A stretch of 49,510 bases of DNA from Paracoccaceae bacterium (GCA_021648025.1 JAKITO010000024.1:1-49510); one strand, 5' to 3'; shown: positions 1 through 8,552, counted from the first letter of the stretch. Program-made: numbers and translations. Notes: a model not told the origin generated them from the sequence alone.

Positions 1-1085
1 GGCAGGGTTTTCTGACCGGCGGAACCGATGAACAGCACCACGACAACTTCGTCGAACGAGGTGATGAAGGCGAACAAGCCGCCCGAGATCACGCCGGGCA
101 GGATCAGCGGCATCTGGACCTTGAAGAAGGTGGTGATCGGATTGGCGCCCATGTTGGCAGCCGCCCGCGTTAACGACCGGTCAAAGCCGACCAAAGTGGC
201 AGTGACGGTGATGATGACAAACGGGATGCCAAGCACCGAGTGGGCCAGGACCACTTTGAAATAGCCGACAAAGTTTTTGTTCCAGCCAAGGGTGCCTTCG
301 AGAAACCGGCCAATGTCCGAGTAGAAGAAGAACATGCCGGTGGCCGAGATGATCAGCGGCACAATCATCGGCGAGATCAGGATCGCCATGATGGCGCGGC
401 GCGCCGGGACGTGGCTTTGGCTGAGGCCGATGGCGGCGAGGGTGCCGAGGGTGACCGAGATGACTGTGGCAATCGGCGCGATGATCAGCGAGTTCTTGAA
501 CGAACGTTGCCATTCGTTGTTGGTAAAGAAATCCTGATAATGCTTGAGCGAATAGCCCGCCGGGTCAAACCGCAGCATTTCAGGCGTAAAGGTAAAGAAA
601 TCCTGGGCGTTAAAGCTGAGAGGTATGACCACCAGGATCGGGGTGATCAGGAAGATGAAGATCGCCGCACAGATCGTGCGGAAGCCATAGTGCCACAGCA
701 CCTGATTGGACGTGAGATAGTTGGGCAGGCCTTCGCGGTAGCGCCGGTAATGCACCCAGAACACCAGAAAGGCGGCAATGATGCCGAATATGATGCCAAA
801 TACCGCACCGCCAAGGCTGCCCAATGACAGGCCGATCAAGGCCCCCAAAAGGGCCGAGACGATCATCGCCGGGCGGTGGGTATCAAACAGCGATACCAAA
901 GCATAGGCATAGCCGATGGCCAGCAAGGCCCCGGCCAGTACCGTCAGCAGGAATTCCGAGAAATCCGCTGCGGTGGACACCCCGGCCACAAAGCTGATCG
1001 CCGCGACGATCAGCCCGACCAGGGACAGGGTGAAGGGCAATGAAACCGGGATCGAGACGCTGCTTAGTTTGCTTGTCATGTCCAT
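1..1085 (-). CDS. Polyamine-type ABC transporter permease (PotC-like), 3' end outside window
   Basis: Inner-membrane permease of a spermidine/putrescine-type ABC importer. About 361 codons are visible and the frame is still open at base 1. The C-terminal two thirds is a standard binding-protein-dependent permease, with the coupling-loop region reading RAAANMGANPITTFFKVQMP and then LPGVISGGLFAFITSFDEVV. The first ~130 residues are an extra hydrophobic module with about three or four predicted membrane segments, absent from ordinary PotC proteins of ~260-280 residues. The start ATG at 1085 overlaps the upstream permease stop (TAATG); an in-frame ATG at 1079 is an alternative. It is the last visible gene of a minus-strand operon with ATPase, binding protein and second permease. 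The substrate is inferred from family and neighbours only. Confidence 0.88.
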   Translation of the reverse strand, partial: MDMTSKLSSVSIPVSLPFTLSLVGLIVAAISFVAGVSTAADFSEFLLTVLAGALLAIGYAYALVSLFDTHRPAMIVSALLGALIGLSLGSLGGAVFGIIFGIIAAFLVFWVHYRRYREGLPNYLTSNQVLWHYGFRTICAAIFIFLITPILVVIPLSFNAQDFFTFTPEMLRFDPAGYSLKHYQDFFTNNEWQRSFKNSLIIAPIATVISVTLGTLAAIGLSQSHVPARRAIMAILISPMIVPLIISATGMFFFYSDIGRFLEGTLGWNKNFVGYFKVVLAHSVLGIPFVIITVTATLVGFDRSLTRAAANMGANPITTFFKVQMPLILPGVISGGLFAFITSFDEVVVVLFIGSAGQKTL

Positions 1086-2356
1086 TATCCCAGCTTCACG
1101 TTGTCAATGCCGACAATCTTGTCGTAGGCCCAGTAGAGAAGAAGCACCAAAACCAGCAATATCGCACCCAGTGCGGCCGCAAGGCCCCAGTTGAGCGAGC
1201 TGGAAATGTGATAGGCAATCCGGTTCGAGATAAACACACCTTTGGTGCCGCCGACAATTTCCGGCGTGATGTAATAGCCAATCGACAGAATGAACACGAG
1301 GATCGACCCCGCGCCAATGCCGGGGACGGATTGCGGAAAATATACCCGCCAGAAGGCGGTCCAGTTGGTCGCGCCCAGCGATTTGGCGGCGCGCAGATAG
1401 GTCGGCTGAATGGTCTGCATGACGGCATACATCGGCAGGATCATGAACGGCAACAGGATGTGGGTCATGGCAATGATCGTACCGGTCTGATTGTTGATCA
1501 TCACCAATCGGTCGGCGTCGCCCACCAGTCCAAGCCAGACCAGAATATCGTTGATCACGCCTTGTTGCTGCAACATTACCTTCCACGCCGAGGTGCGCAC
1601 CAATAGCGATGTCCAGAATGGCAACAGCACCAGAATCATCAACAGGTTGGCCTTGCGCGCGGGCAGGTTGGCAAGAATCCACGCCACCGGATAGGCCAGT
1701 AGAATACAGGAAATGGTGATGATCATCGACATGATCATCGTGCGTTTGAACAGGGTGATCAGGATTTGTTTGCTTTCCGGCTGCGCCGCCGGGCCATCTG
1801 ACGTCAACTGCATGTCGATGGCATTGAGGAAATAGCCGGGTGTGGTGCGGGCCGAATGGGTCTGGATGGTTTGCCAGACTTCGAGTTCGCCCCAACCGTC
1901 ATGAAGTTCCAGAAATTTTTCCTTGAAGGGGGCGTCAGTGGCCAGGTCCCATTTCTTGATCTCGCGCCCCGATTTGCGGAACAGTGATGACATGCCGGTC
2001 GTTTCATAGTTCAACCGTGATCCCAGCCGCGTATGGGCTTTGGCCGCAACGGCCACGACCATATCGGCGGCCATGGCGGCATATACGTCTTCGCTGGGCA
2101 ATTCGCCAGAACTGGCGTCCCATTTGGCCAAAGCCACGACCGTCAGGGGAATTGTGTCAGCAACAATGTCGTTTTCGACCGAGCGCAGAAGCATCTTGCC
2201 GATTGGGAAAATGAAGGAGATCAGCACAAAGATCAGCAGGGGTGCGATCAACAGCAACGCCCGTGTCTTTTCACGCCTCAGCGCTTTTGCCAGTGAACGC
2301 TTGAGCGGCGTTCCGTCTGCGGCCAGAACCGGCCCGTTTGCGGTGCTATCGCTCAT
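1085..2356 (-). CDS. Polyamine-type ABC transporter permease (PotB-like) with large periplasmic insertion
   Basis: Inner-membrane permease, 423 residues, against ~280-300 for typical PotB/PotH. One membrane segment (about residues 33-55) is followed by some 150 mostly hydrophilic residues. The remaining membrane segments then carry the family EAA-type loop (YLRAAKSLGATNWTAFWRVY) and end with a hydrophobic LLVLVLLLYWAYDKIVG stretch. The insert should face the periplasm and could contact the binding protein; this is an inference. The gene overlaps the next permease by one base and lies 105 bp downstream of the binding-protein gene, with a strong hairpin between. The transporter assignment is firm; the substrate (putrescine, spermidine or another amine) is not. 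Confidence 0.9.
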   Translation of the reverse strand: MSDSTANGPVLAADGTPLKRSLAKALRREKTRALLLIAPLLIFVLISFIFPIGKMLLRSVENDIVADTIPLTVVALAKWDASSGELPSEDVYAAMAADMVVAVAAKAHTRLGSRLNYETTGMSSLFRKSGREIKKWDLATDAPFKEKFLELHDGWGELEVWQTIQTHSARTTPGYFLNAIDMQLTSDGPAAQPESKQILITLFKRTMIMSMIITISCILLAYPVAWILANLPARKANLLMILVLLPFWTSLLVRTSAWKVMLQQQGVINDILVWLGLVGDADRLVMINNQTGTIIAMTHILLPFMILPMYAVMQTIQPTYLRAAKSLGATNWTAFWRVYFPQSVPGIGAGSILVFILSIGYYITPEIVGGTKGVFISNRIAYHISSSLNWGLAAALGAILLVLVLLLYWAYDKIVGIDNVKLG

Positions 2357-2417
2357 GTCATTTCCCCGTTGTTCGCTGGCCTTGTACTACGGCCTGTTTT
2401 TGGTGCGAATGTCTGTG

Positions 2418-2446
2418 TGCAAGGGGGCGTTTGCCGCCCCCTTGCA
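2418..2446 (-). other. Strong hairpin between binding-protein and permease genes
   Basis: Perfect 12-bp inverted repeat (TGCAAGGGGGCG and its complement) around a 5-nt loop, just after the binding-protein stop codon. In the direction of transcription (minus) no T-run follows, while on the plus strand six T's do. It therefore looks more like an mRNA-stabilising or partial-termination hairpin than a full terminator for this operon. In binding-protein importers such hairpins commonly keep binding-protein mRNA in excess over permease mRNA. Confidence 0.6.
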
Positions 2447-2461
2447 TTTTTTCAGCTGAGA

Positions 2462-3571
2462 TTACTTGGACAGCCACGCCTGGAATTTGGCGTCGATGTC
2501 ATCACGGTAATCGGCCCAGAACTCGTAGTTATAAAGGAACGTGTTCTTGGCGTTGTTGGGATCGGTCGGCATGTGTGGTGCCATGTCGATGCCCAGTTCG
2601 GCGTGCTTGCCAACCAACGGCGCAGAGGATGCGCGTGCAGGACCATAGCTGATGTACTTGGCCTGATCCGCCAGACGCTGAGTGTCGGTGGCGAACATGA
2701 TATAGTCCAGCGCACGTGCCTGACGCTCGGGGCTGAGACCGGCGGGAATGATCCAGCCGTCAATGTCAAACACCTGAGCGTCCCACATCATGGCAACCGG
2801 CTGCTTCTGCTCTTCGATCAGAGCAAACAGACGACCGTTATAGGTCGAACCCATGATAACTTCGCCATCGGCCAGAAGCTGTGGTGTGTCAGCGCCGGCA
2901 GACCACCAGATTACGCTGTCTTTGATGGTGCCCAGTTTGGCCAGGGCCTGGTCCTGCCCTTCGGGTGTTTCCAGAACCTTGTAGACATCGGCTTTGGCTA
3001 CGCCATCACACAGCAATGCCCATTCCATGTTGTTGATCGGGCGCTTTTCCAGGCTACGCTTGCCGGGAAATGCTTCAAGGTCGAACACATCGCAGATGTT
3101 GTCCGGCGCGGTGTCACCAACCAGATCGGTACGATAACCGAAGGTGGTCGAATAAACGATCTGCGGGATAAAGCAGTCGCTGACCAGAAGGTTGCCGAAA
3201 TCATCCTTGGCCGAGGTGCCATCGGGGGCAGCGGCCAGCATGGTGTCCGGGTCAATTTCCATTGCCAGGCCTTCGTCGCACAGGCGGATCGCATCCGCCG
3301 CAACCACATCGACCACATCCCAGGTGATGTTGTTGGCCTCGTTCATGGCGCGCAGTTTGGCCACGGCTTCGGCTGAGCTGTCATCGTTGATGATGGTGAT
3401 GCCGGTCTTGTCCGAATAGGGGTCGTGATAAGCCAGCTTTTGCGACTTGGAATAGGCGCCGCCCCAGCTGACGATTGTCAGCTCGTCGGCCATGTGGCTA
3501 CCGGCCAGAACCGGGCCAACTGCCATCGCGGCAACAGCCGTCGATACAAGCAGAGTTTTAGTGAAAGACAT
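2462..3571 (-). CDS. Polyamine-type ABC transporter periplasmic binding protein (PotD/PotF family)
   Basis: Exported solute-binding protein, 369 residues. It has a Sec signal peptide (MSFTKTLLVSTAVAAMAVGPVLA, cut near residue 23) and a family-1 polyamine-binding fold: TIVSWGGAYSKSQ near the N-terminus, the WDVVDV segment, then a C-terminal lobe ending NYEFWADYRDDIDAKFQAWL. It would capture the amine in the periplasm and deliver it to the permease pair encoded downstream. The start is supported by AGGGAG about 6 nt upstream of ATG. It is distinct from the PotF-like protein at 7407-8492, so the locus has two separate importers. Confidence 0.92.
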   Translation of the reverse strand: MSFTKTLLVSTAVAAMAVGPVLAGSHMADELTIVSWGGAYSKSQKLAYHDPYSDKTGITIINDDSSAEAVAKLRAMNEANNITWDVVDVVAADAIRLCDEGLAMEIDPDTMLAAAPDGTSAKDDFGNLLVSDCFIPQIVYSTTFGYRTDLVGDTAPDNICDVFDLEAFPGKRSLEKRPINNMEWALLCDGVAKADVYKVLETPEGQDQALAKLGTIKDSVIWWSAGADTPQLLADGEVIMGSTYNGRLFALIEEQKQPVAMMWDAQVFDIDGWIIPAGLSPERQARALDYIMFATDTQRLADQAKYISYGPARASSAPLVGKHAELGIDMAPHMPTDPNNAKNTFLYNYEFWADYRDDIDAKFQAWLSK

Positions 3572-3590
3572 GAAGTACTCCCTGATTTAA

Positions 3591-3627
3591 GCCCGTGAGT
3601 TGAGTGGTGCAGGTTCGCGTCACGGGC
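3591..3627 (-). other. Inverted repeat between ATPase and binding-protein genes
   Basis: Eight-base arms GCCCGTGA and TCACGGGC separated by 21 nt, in the 113-bp gap between the ATPase stop and the binding-protein start. It could be a processing or attenuation hairpin that lets the binding-protein gene be expressed differently from the ATPase gene. No T-run is present. Confidence 0.3.
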
Positions 3628-3684
3628 AAGACGGGTGAACCCTACGTTCATCACGCCCGGTGGGGGCGCGATATTCCTTTGGCC

Positions 3685-4785
3685 TTACGCATCCAGTGCG
3701 CGGCAATCCTCGGGCAACCAGCCGATTTCAATCTGTTCGCCTGGTTGCAGGCGCACCTGATCGGGCGCATTCCGGGTTTTGACAACAAAATCATCCCGGC
3801 CTGCGACCCGCAGGCGGGTGCGGAAGATATCGCCCATATAGATGAATTCCAGAACCTCGGCCTGAAGCCGGTGGGTGCCCTCCTGTAGGCGATCCTTGTT
3901 GAACTCCACCCGTTCGGGGCGGATCGAAACCTGGGTCCGTTCGCCGACTTTGCTGACATTGATCGGCTTGCAGTCGATCAGATCGCCACTGTCCAGTTGC
4001 ACCACGGCGCGCGCGCCTGCGATTTCCTTGACCACGCCATCAAGGGTATTGTTCTCGCCGATGAACTGGGCCACAAAACTGTTTTCCGGCTCTTCATAAA
4101 GCTGGTCTGGCGGGGCCAGCTGTTGAATGCGGCCATCGTCAAACACCGCAACCCGGTCTGACATGGTCAGGGCCTCGGTCTGGTCGTGGGTGACGTAAAC
4201 CGTGGTGATACCCAGCTCATGCGCCAGGTGGGTGATTTCGAACTGCATCTTTTCGCGAAGCTGCTTGTCCAAAGCACCCAAGGGTTCATCCATCAGCACC
4301 AGTTCAGGTTCAAACACCAAGGCGCGGGCCAACGCGACACGCTGCTGTTGGCCACCGGACAACTGCGACGGGCGGCGCCCGCCAAAGGCCCCCATTTCGA
4401 CCATGTCCAAGGCCCGCATGACCTTTTCTTCGCGGTCCGATTTGCCGATCTTGCGCACTTCGAGTGGAAAGCTGAGGTTTTCGGCAATCGTCATATGCGG
4501 AAACAGTGCGTAGTTCTGGAACACCATGCCGATGCCACGTTTGTGCGGCGGGATGTTGTTGATGGATACGCCATCAAGGCGAATTTCACCGTGGGTTGCG
4601 GTTTCAAACCCGGCCAGCATCATCAGGCAGGTGGTCTTGCCAGAGCCTGATGGCCCAAGCATGGTCAGAAATTCGCCCTTGGGCATCGAGAGGTTAAGAT
4701 CTTTGACAACGAGGATCTCGCCATCATAGCTTTTCTGGACACGTTCAAATTCAACAAACGCATCAGTATTCCCTGAATCAGCCAA
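3685..4785 (-). CDS. Polyamine-type ABC transporter ATP-binding protein (PotA-like)
   Basis: Cytoplasmic ATPase of the importer, 366 residues. It shows Walker A GPSGSGKTT (about 44-52), signature LSGGQQQRVALARAL, Walker B LVLMDEPLGALD, the switch His in VYVTHDQTEA and a C-terminal TOBE region. The reading frame has no ATG at its start. TTG at 4785 is preceded by GGGGA with 7-nt spacing and is the best start; the ATG at 4790 is in another frame. It is first in the transporter part of the operon, 322 bp downstream of the aminotransferase and with its own candidate promoter. Confidence 0.93.
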   Translation of the reverse strand: MADSGNTDAFVEFERVQKSYDGEILVVKDLNLSMPKGEFLTMLGPSGSGKTTCLMMLAGFETATHGEIRLDGVSINNIPPHKRGIGMVFQNYALFPHMTIAENLSFPLEVRKIGKSDREEKVMRALDMVEMGAFGGRRPSQLSGGQQQRVALARALVFEPELVLMDEPLGALDKQLREKMQFEITHLAHELGITTVYVTHDQTEALTMSDRVAVFDDGRIQQLAPPDQLYEEPENSFVAQFIGENNTLDGVVKEIAGARAVVQLDSGDLIDCKPINVSKVGERTQVSIRPERVEFNKDRLQEGTHRLQAEVLEFIYMGDIFRTRLRVAGRDDFVVKTRNAPDQVRLQPGEQIEIGWLPEDCRALDA

Positions 4786-5107
4786 GCCATATTCCCCGTT
4801 GTTATTATTGCAGTTTTTACTGCTTTATATGTCCAGTAAGACCAAACCCAAGGCTTGGATGCAACCCTTTTGAGATATTTGCGACATGTCATTTGGACTA
4901 TCGGGCAGGGGCCGTGGCAGGCGTGGCACCCCTGTCAGCCCTTTGTTTTCTTGAAGATTAGTATCTTTGGGCAACTCAATCCACAGCCTGAATGGTCTGT
5001 TTGCGACCTCACATAAGGTGTGAAGCGAAACGGGGGATGTGCCGGTGTGCGTCGGTTTTACGCCTCTGATGGCATTAACGCACCCCTGATTCGGACTATT
5101 CACAGGT
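4786..5107 (-). promoter_or_regulatory. 322-bp control region upstream of the ATPase gene
   Basis: Gap between the aminotransferase and the ATPase genes. On the minus strand it holds a plausible sigma-70 promoter: -35 TTGGGT at 4851-4846, 16-nt spacer, -10 TATAAA at 4829-4824. The small palindrome CCAAG-C-CTTGG (4848-4858) overlaps the -35 box and may be an operator. A GCAGT/ACTGC hairpin (4810-4823) lies in the presumed leader. No convincing gene is seen in the rest. Confidence 0.4.
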
Positions 5108-6505
5108 TCAGGAAAGGGGCTTCATCAGCCCCTGTTTGGTAATATCCTCAAGGCATCCGTCCAACGCCTTTCGCACCCGCGCGATCAGGATGTCAATCTC
5201 GTCCCTTTGGATCACCAGGGGCGGTGAAATCACCAACCGGTCGCCCACATGGCGCATGATCAGGCCATTGGCAAAACTGTGATCACGGCAAATCAACCCA
5301 ACGGTGCCGGGATCAGACGCGAATTTTGCGCGCGCCGCCTTGTCCGGGGTCAGGGCGATCGAGGCCATCAACCCGCAGATGCTTGCCTCGCCCACCAGGG
5401 GATGATCGCCCAGCGCCTGCCATTGTTCTTTCAGGTGCGGGCCGGCCACATCGCGGACATGGCTGACGATGCCTTCTTCGTGCATGATCCGCAGGTTTTC
5501 CAGCGCCACCGCGCAGGCCACCGGGTGGCCGGAATAGGTATAGCCATGGGCGAATTCACCGCTGGCAATCACCGCCGCAACTTCGTCGCTGACCACAGAA
5601 CCGCCAATCGGCTGATAACCGGAACTCAGCCCCTTGGCGATGGTCATGATGTCGGGGCGGATGCCCAGGGTCTGACTGCCGAACCATTCGCCGGTGCGGC
5701 CAAAACCACAGATCACTTCGTCAGCGATCAAAAGTATCTCGTATTTATCGCAAATCCGCTGAATTTCCGGCCAATAGGTATCAGGCGCGATGATCACCCC
5801 TCCGGCGCCTTGCACCGGTTCCGCAATAAAGGCGGCAACACGGTCTTCGCCCAGTTCCTGGATTGCCTTTTCCAGCTCTTGCGCGCGGGCAAGGCCGAAA
5901 TCCTCGGGCGACATGGTGCCGCCCTCAGCCCACCAGCTTGGTTGATTGATGTGGTGAATATCCGGGATCGGCAGGCCGCCCTGGGCGTGCATCGGGGCCA
6001 TGCCGCCAAGCGAAGCACTGCCAACGGATGAGCCGTGATAGGCGTTGTGACGGCTGATAATCACCGATTTGTCCGGCTTGCCCTTCATTGCCCAATAGGT
6101 GCGCACCATGCGGATATTGGTGTCGTTTGCCTCGGACCCGGAGCTGGCAAAGAAGGTATGGTTCAAATCGCCCGGCGCCAGTTCGGCAATCTTTGCGGCC
6201 AGCGCGATTACCGGAGCGTGCGAGGTTTGAAAGAAGGTGTTGTAATAGGGCAGTTCGCGCATCTGGCGTGCAGCCGCCTCGGCCAGTTCATCGCGGCCAT
6301 AGCCGATGTTGACGCACCACAGCCCGGCCATGCCGTCCATGATCTCGTGGCCATCGCTGTCGGTCAGATACACGCCCTTGGCGCGGGTGATGATCCGCGC
6401 GCCTTTGGCGGCCAGTTCGTTGTCGGCCGTAAAGGGGTGCATATGATGTGCCGCATCCAGCGCCTGAAGCTCGGCTGTGGGCATATGATTGGTGATGGCA
6501 GACAT
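5108..6505 (-). CDS. Class III (omega-amino acid/putrescine-type) aminotransferase
   Basis: PLP-dependent fold-type I aminotransferase, 465 residues. Visible features: FASSGSEANDTN phosphate-binding segment (about 119-130), HNAYHG at 153-158, EPVQGAGG at 229-236, the PLP-N1 aspartate in ADEVICGFGRTG (D262) and the Schiff-base lysine K291 in TIAKGLSSGYQPIGG. Such enzymes move the terminal amino group of putrescine, related diamines or beta-alanine-like substrates to pyruvate or 2-oxoglutarate. Its place between a GntR regulator and a polyamine importer supports an amine-catabolic role. The start has AGGAG upstream. The precise substrate cannot be read from sequence. Confidence 0.92.
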   Translation of the reverse strand: MSAITNHMPTAELQALDAAHHMHPFTADNELAAKGARIITRAKGVYLTDSDGHEIMDGMAGLWCVNIGYGRDELAEAAARQMRELPYYNTFFQTSHAPVIALAAKIAELAPGDLNHTFFASSGSEANDTNIRMVRTYWAMKGKPDKSVIISRHNAYHGSSVGSASLGGMAPMHAQGGLPIPDIHHINQPSWWAEGGTMSPEDFGLARAQELEKAIQELGEDRVAAFIAEPVQGAGGVIIAPDTYWPEIQRICDKYEILLIADEVICGFGRTGEWFGSQTLGIRPDIMTIAKGLSSGYQPIGGSVVSDEVAAVIASGEFAHGYTYSGHPVACAVALENLRIMHEEGIVSHVRDVAGPHLKEQWQALGDHPLVGEASICGLMASIALTPDKAARAKFASDPGTVGLICRDHSFANGLIMRHVGDRLVISPPLVIQRDEIDILIARVRKALDGCLEDITKQGLMKPLS

Positions 6506-6541
6506 GGGCGCGCTCCTCGTTTGCGGGTTATGCCCAGAATA

Positions 6542-6550
6542 TGATCAAAT
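6542..6550. promoter_or_regulatory. Candidate GntR operator (copy 1)
   Basis: TGATCAAAT in the 73-bp gap between the regulator and the aminotransferase. The same nonamer, with an AT-rich flank, occurs at 7350-7358 on the other side of the regulator gene. FCD-type GntR proteins bind short palindromes, and TTGATCAA/ATGATCAA are near-palindromic. Assignment to this regulator is inference. Confidence 0.4.
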
Positions 6551-6578
6551 TATACCAAGTCAACCGAATCACACGGAA

Positions 6579-7262
6579 TCAATCTGCTGTCAGAACCGTC
6601 TTGACCTGCTGCATTCCCTGTTCCACGTCCCTGACGATGGCCAGTGCGGCGGCGTCAGGGTTGCCCGATTGCAGGGCCTCCAGAACCTCTTTGTGATGAT
6701 CCGCCAGGTTCTGGGTTCCAAAGCGACCGCAGACCACCCGCAAAGACGGGCCAAACCGCAGCCAGACCCGGTTGACAAGATCGGCCAGAACGGGCGCTTG
6801 AGCCTGCTCATAAAGATAGGCGTGAAACAGATAGTTGTTGGTCAGGTAACCAACCACATCACCGGCGGAAATTGCCCGGTCAAGACGGTGATCAAGCTGG
6901 TCAAGGTGGGTGATTTCGGTCTTTCCCATCCGTTTGGCCGCCCGGAGAGTCAGCTCGGACTCCATTGTTTTTCTTAGGTAAACAAGTTGCTCTACGTCCG
7001 AGGTTGTCAGTTGTGGCACGCTTACCCGTCGGTTCCCCTGAAACACCAATGCCCCGTCCGAGGTCAACCTGCGGATTGCTTCGCGTACCGGCGTCATGCC
7101 GGCATTCAGCGCCTGGGTCAGCCCCTGGATCGTCACCGCCTGTCCCGGGGCCATTTCGCCAAACAATATCTGTTCGCGCAATTTGCGGTACACCTGCTCA
7201 TGGGCGGGCGGTTTTACCCCTGGATTTGCCGGGTCACTGTCGGGCTTGGCGATCAGGTTCAC
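6579..7262 (-). CDS. GntR-family transcriptional regulator, FCD (FadR) subfamily
   Basis: DNA-binding regulator, 227 residues. N-terminal winged helix (about 18-85), with EQVYRKLREQILFGEMAPGQ and the recognition region MTPVREAIRRLTSDGAL, followed by an all-helical FCD ligand domain (about 90-220) with the usual VYLRKTMESELTLRAA start. FCD domains commonly bind small organic acids or amines. It starts at GTG (7262), preceded by AGGAA with ~9-nt spacing; no ATG fits the frame. It lies between two divergent polyamine operons and probably controls one or both. The gene downstream on the same strand is the aminotransferase. Confidence 0.92.
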   Translation of the reverse strand: MNLIAKPDSDPANPGVKPPAHEQVYRKLREQILFGEMAPGQAVTIQGLTQALNAGMTPVREAIRRLTSDGALVFQGNRRVSVPQLTTSDVEQLVYLRKTMESELTLRAAKRMGKTEITHLDQLDHRLDRAISAGDVVGYLTNNYLFHAYLYEQAQAPVLADLVNRVWLRFGPSLRVVCGRFGTQNLADHHKEVLEALQSGNPDAAALAIVRDVEQGMQQVKTVLTAD

Positions 7263-7329
7263 TGGGTCACATTCCTGTTTGAACTCATGCGGGAAAGGGG
7301 TGTTGTCAGGACACCAGATATATCCGCTA

Positions 7330-7358
7330 TTGATTGCAAAGGCAAAAATTGATCAAAT
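7330..7358 (+). promoter_or_regulatory. Candidate promoter and GntR operator (copy 2) for the potF operon
   Basis: -35 TTGATT (7330-7335), 17-nt spacer, -10 TCAAAT (7353-7358); each hexamer matches the sigma-70 consensus at 4 of 6 positions. The nonamer TGATCAAAT (7350-7358) covers the -10 box, as expected for a repressor site, and repeats the motif at 6542-6550. It lies within the 144-bp divergent region between the regulator and the binding-protein gene. Confidence 0.4.
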
Positions 7359-7406
7359 AGACCCAACCGGCAAGGAAACCGGCGTGACCCATGGGGAGAA
7401 ACTTAG

Positions 7407-8492
7407 ATGAAAACCACAATGCTGACAGCGACAGCCATTCTGGCGTTTGGCGTATCAACCGCCTTTGCCGAACAGGTACGCGTCTATAACTGGTCCGATT
7501 ATATCGATGAAGACCTGCTGGCGAAATTCGAAGAAGAAACCGGCATCGACCTGATCTATGACGTGTTTGACAGCAACGAAGTGTTGGAAACCAAAATGCT
7601 GGCCGGTGGTTCGGGCTATGATGTGGTGGTGCCGTCGGGCACGTTTCTTAGCCGTCAGATCACGGCGGGTGCATTCCAGAAACTGGACTTTTCCCAACTG
7701 CCCAATGCGGGCAATCTTTGGGATGTGATCAAGGACCGGACCGAACAATATGACCCGGAAAACGCCTATTCGATCAACTACATGTGGGGCACAACCGGCC
7801 TTGGTGTGAATGTCGGCAAAGTGACCGAAGTTCTGGGCGCGGATGCGCCGATTGATTCACTGGCACTGGTGTTCGATCCGGCCAACATGGAAAAGCTCGC
7901 GGCGTGCGGTGTACATTTCCTTGATGCCCCGGGCGAGATGATCCCGGCCGTTCTGGCCTATCTGGGCGAAGACCCGGATAGTCACGACCCGGACGTCATC
8001 GCCAAAACCCAGGCTGTTCTGGACGCGGTACGGCCGTATATCCTCAAGTTTCATTCCAGCGAATATATCAACGCGCTGGCCAATGGCGATATCTGCGTGG
8101 CGTTTGGATGGTCGGGCGATATCCTTCAGGCGCGTGACCGGGCGGATGAGGCCGACAATGGCGTCGAGATTGCATATAATGCCGCCAGCGAAGGCGCGTT
8201 GATGTGGTTTGACCAAATGGCGATTCCGGTGGATGCGCCCAACCCAAGTGGTGCGCATAAGTTCCTGAACTTCATCCTGGATGCCGAAAATATGGCGGCG
8301 GCGTCGAACTATGTTTATTACGCCAATGGTAATCTGGCGAGCCAGCCAATGCTGGAAGAAGATGTGATCGGTGACCCGGCAATTTATCCGGGCGCGGAGA
8401 CGATCAAGAAGCTTTATACCACCACATCATACCCGATCAAAATCCAGCGCAAAGTGACGCGGCTCTGGACCAAGATCAAATCGGGCACCTGA
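7407..8492 (+). CDS. potF: Putrescine/spermidine ABC transporter periplasmic binding protein (PotF-like)
   Basis: Exported binding protein, 361 residues, with a signal peptide cut near AFA-E (residue 21/22). The mature start VRVYNWSDYIDEDLLAKFEEETG is characteristic of PotF/PotD proteins, as are YDVVVPSGTFLSRQ and the later AFGWSGDILQARDRA. The length matches the family (~360-370). GGGGAGAAA lies upstream of the ATG. It is the first gene of a five-gene plus-strand unit with ATPase, two permeases and an FAD oxidase, the classic potFGHI order. It would bind putrescine or a related polyamine; which one is not determinable. Confidence 0.93.
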   Translation: MKTTMLTATAILAFGVSTAFAEQVRVYNWSDYIDEDLLAKFEEETGIDLIYDVFDSNEVLETKMLAGGSGYDVVVPSGTFLSRQITAGAFQKLDFSQLPNAGNLWDVIKDRTEQYDPENAYSINYMWGTTGLGVNVGKVTEVLGADAPIDSLALVFDPANMEKLAACGVHFLDAPGEMIPAVLAYLGEDPDSHDPDVIAKTQAVLDAVRPYILKFHSSEYINALANGDICVAFGWSGDILQARDRADEADNGVEIAYNAASEGALMWFDQMAIPVDAPNPSGAHKFLNFILDAENMAAASNYVYYANGNLASQPMLEEDVIGDPAIYPGAETIKKLYTTTSYPIKIQRKVTRLWTKIKSGT

Positions 8493-8509
8493 CCCGAGGC
8501 ACTATCAAG

Positions 8510-8529
8510 GCGGGCCTTTCGCGGCCCGT
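8510..8529 (+). other. Hairpin between potF and potG
   Basis: GCGGGCC and GGCCCGT arms (one G-T pair) around a 6-nt loop, in the 60-bp gap after the binding-protein gene. No T-run follows. Its position mirrors the hairpin at 2418-2446 in the other transporter operon, consistent with keeping binding-protein transcript in excess. Confidence 0.4.
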
Positions 8530-8552
8530 CTGCTTGCCGACATCAGGGGGGG

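Noticed and set aside
240..827. 195-residue plus-strand open frame
   Set aside because: Antisense to the permease gene at 1-1085, with Arg/Asp/Gly-rich composition typical of an antisense reading and no domain.
2369..3376. 335-residue plus-strand open frame
   Set aside because: It covers the binding-protein gene on the opposite strand; the minus-strand reading has a signal peptide and a full family match.
4825..5103. 92-residue minus-strand open frame in the control region before the ATPase gene
   Set aside because: No ribosome site, no domain, and it runs through the candidate promoter.
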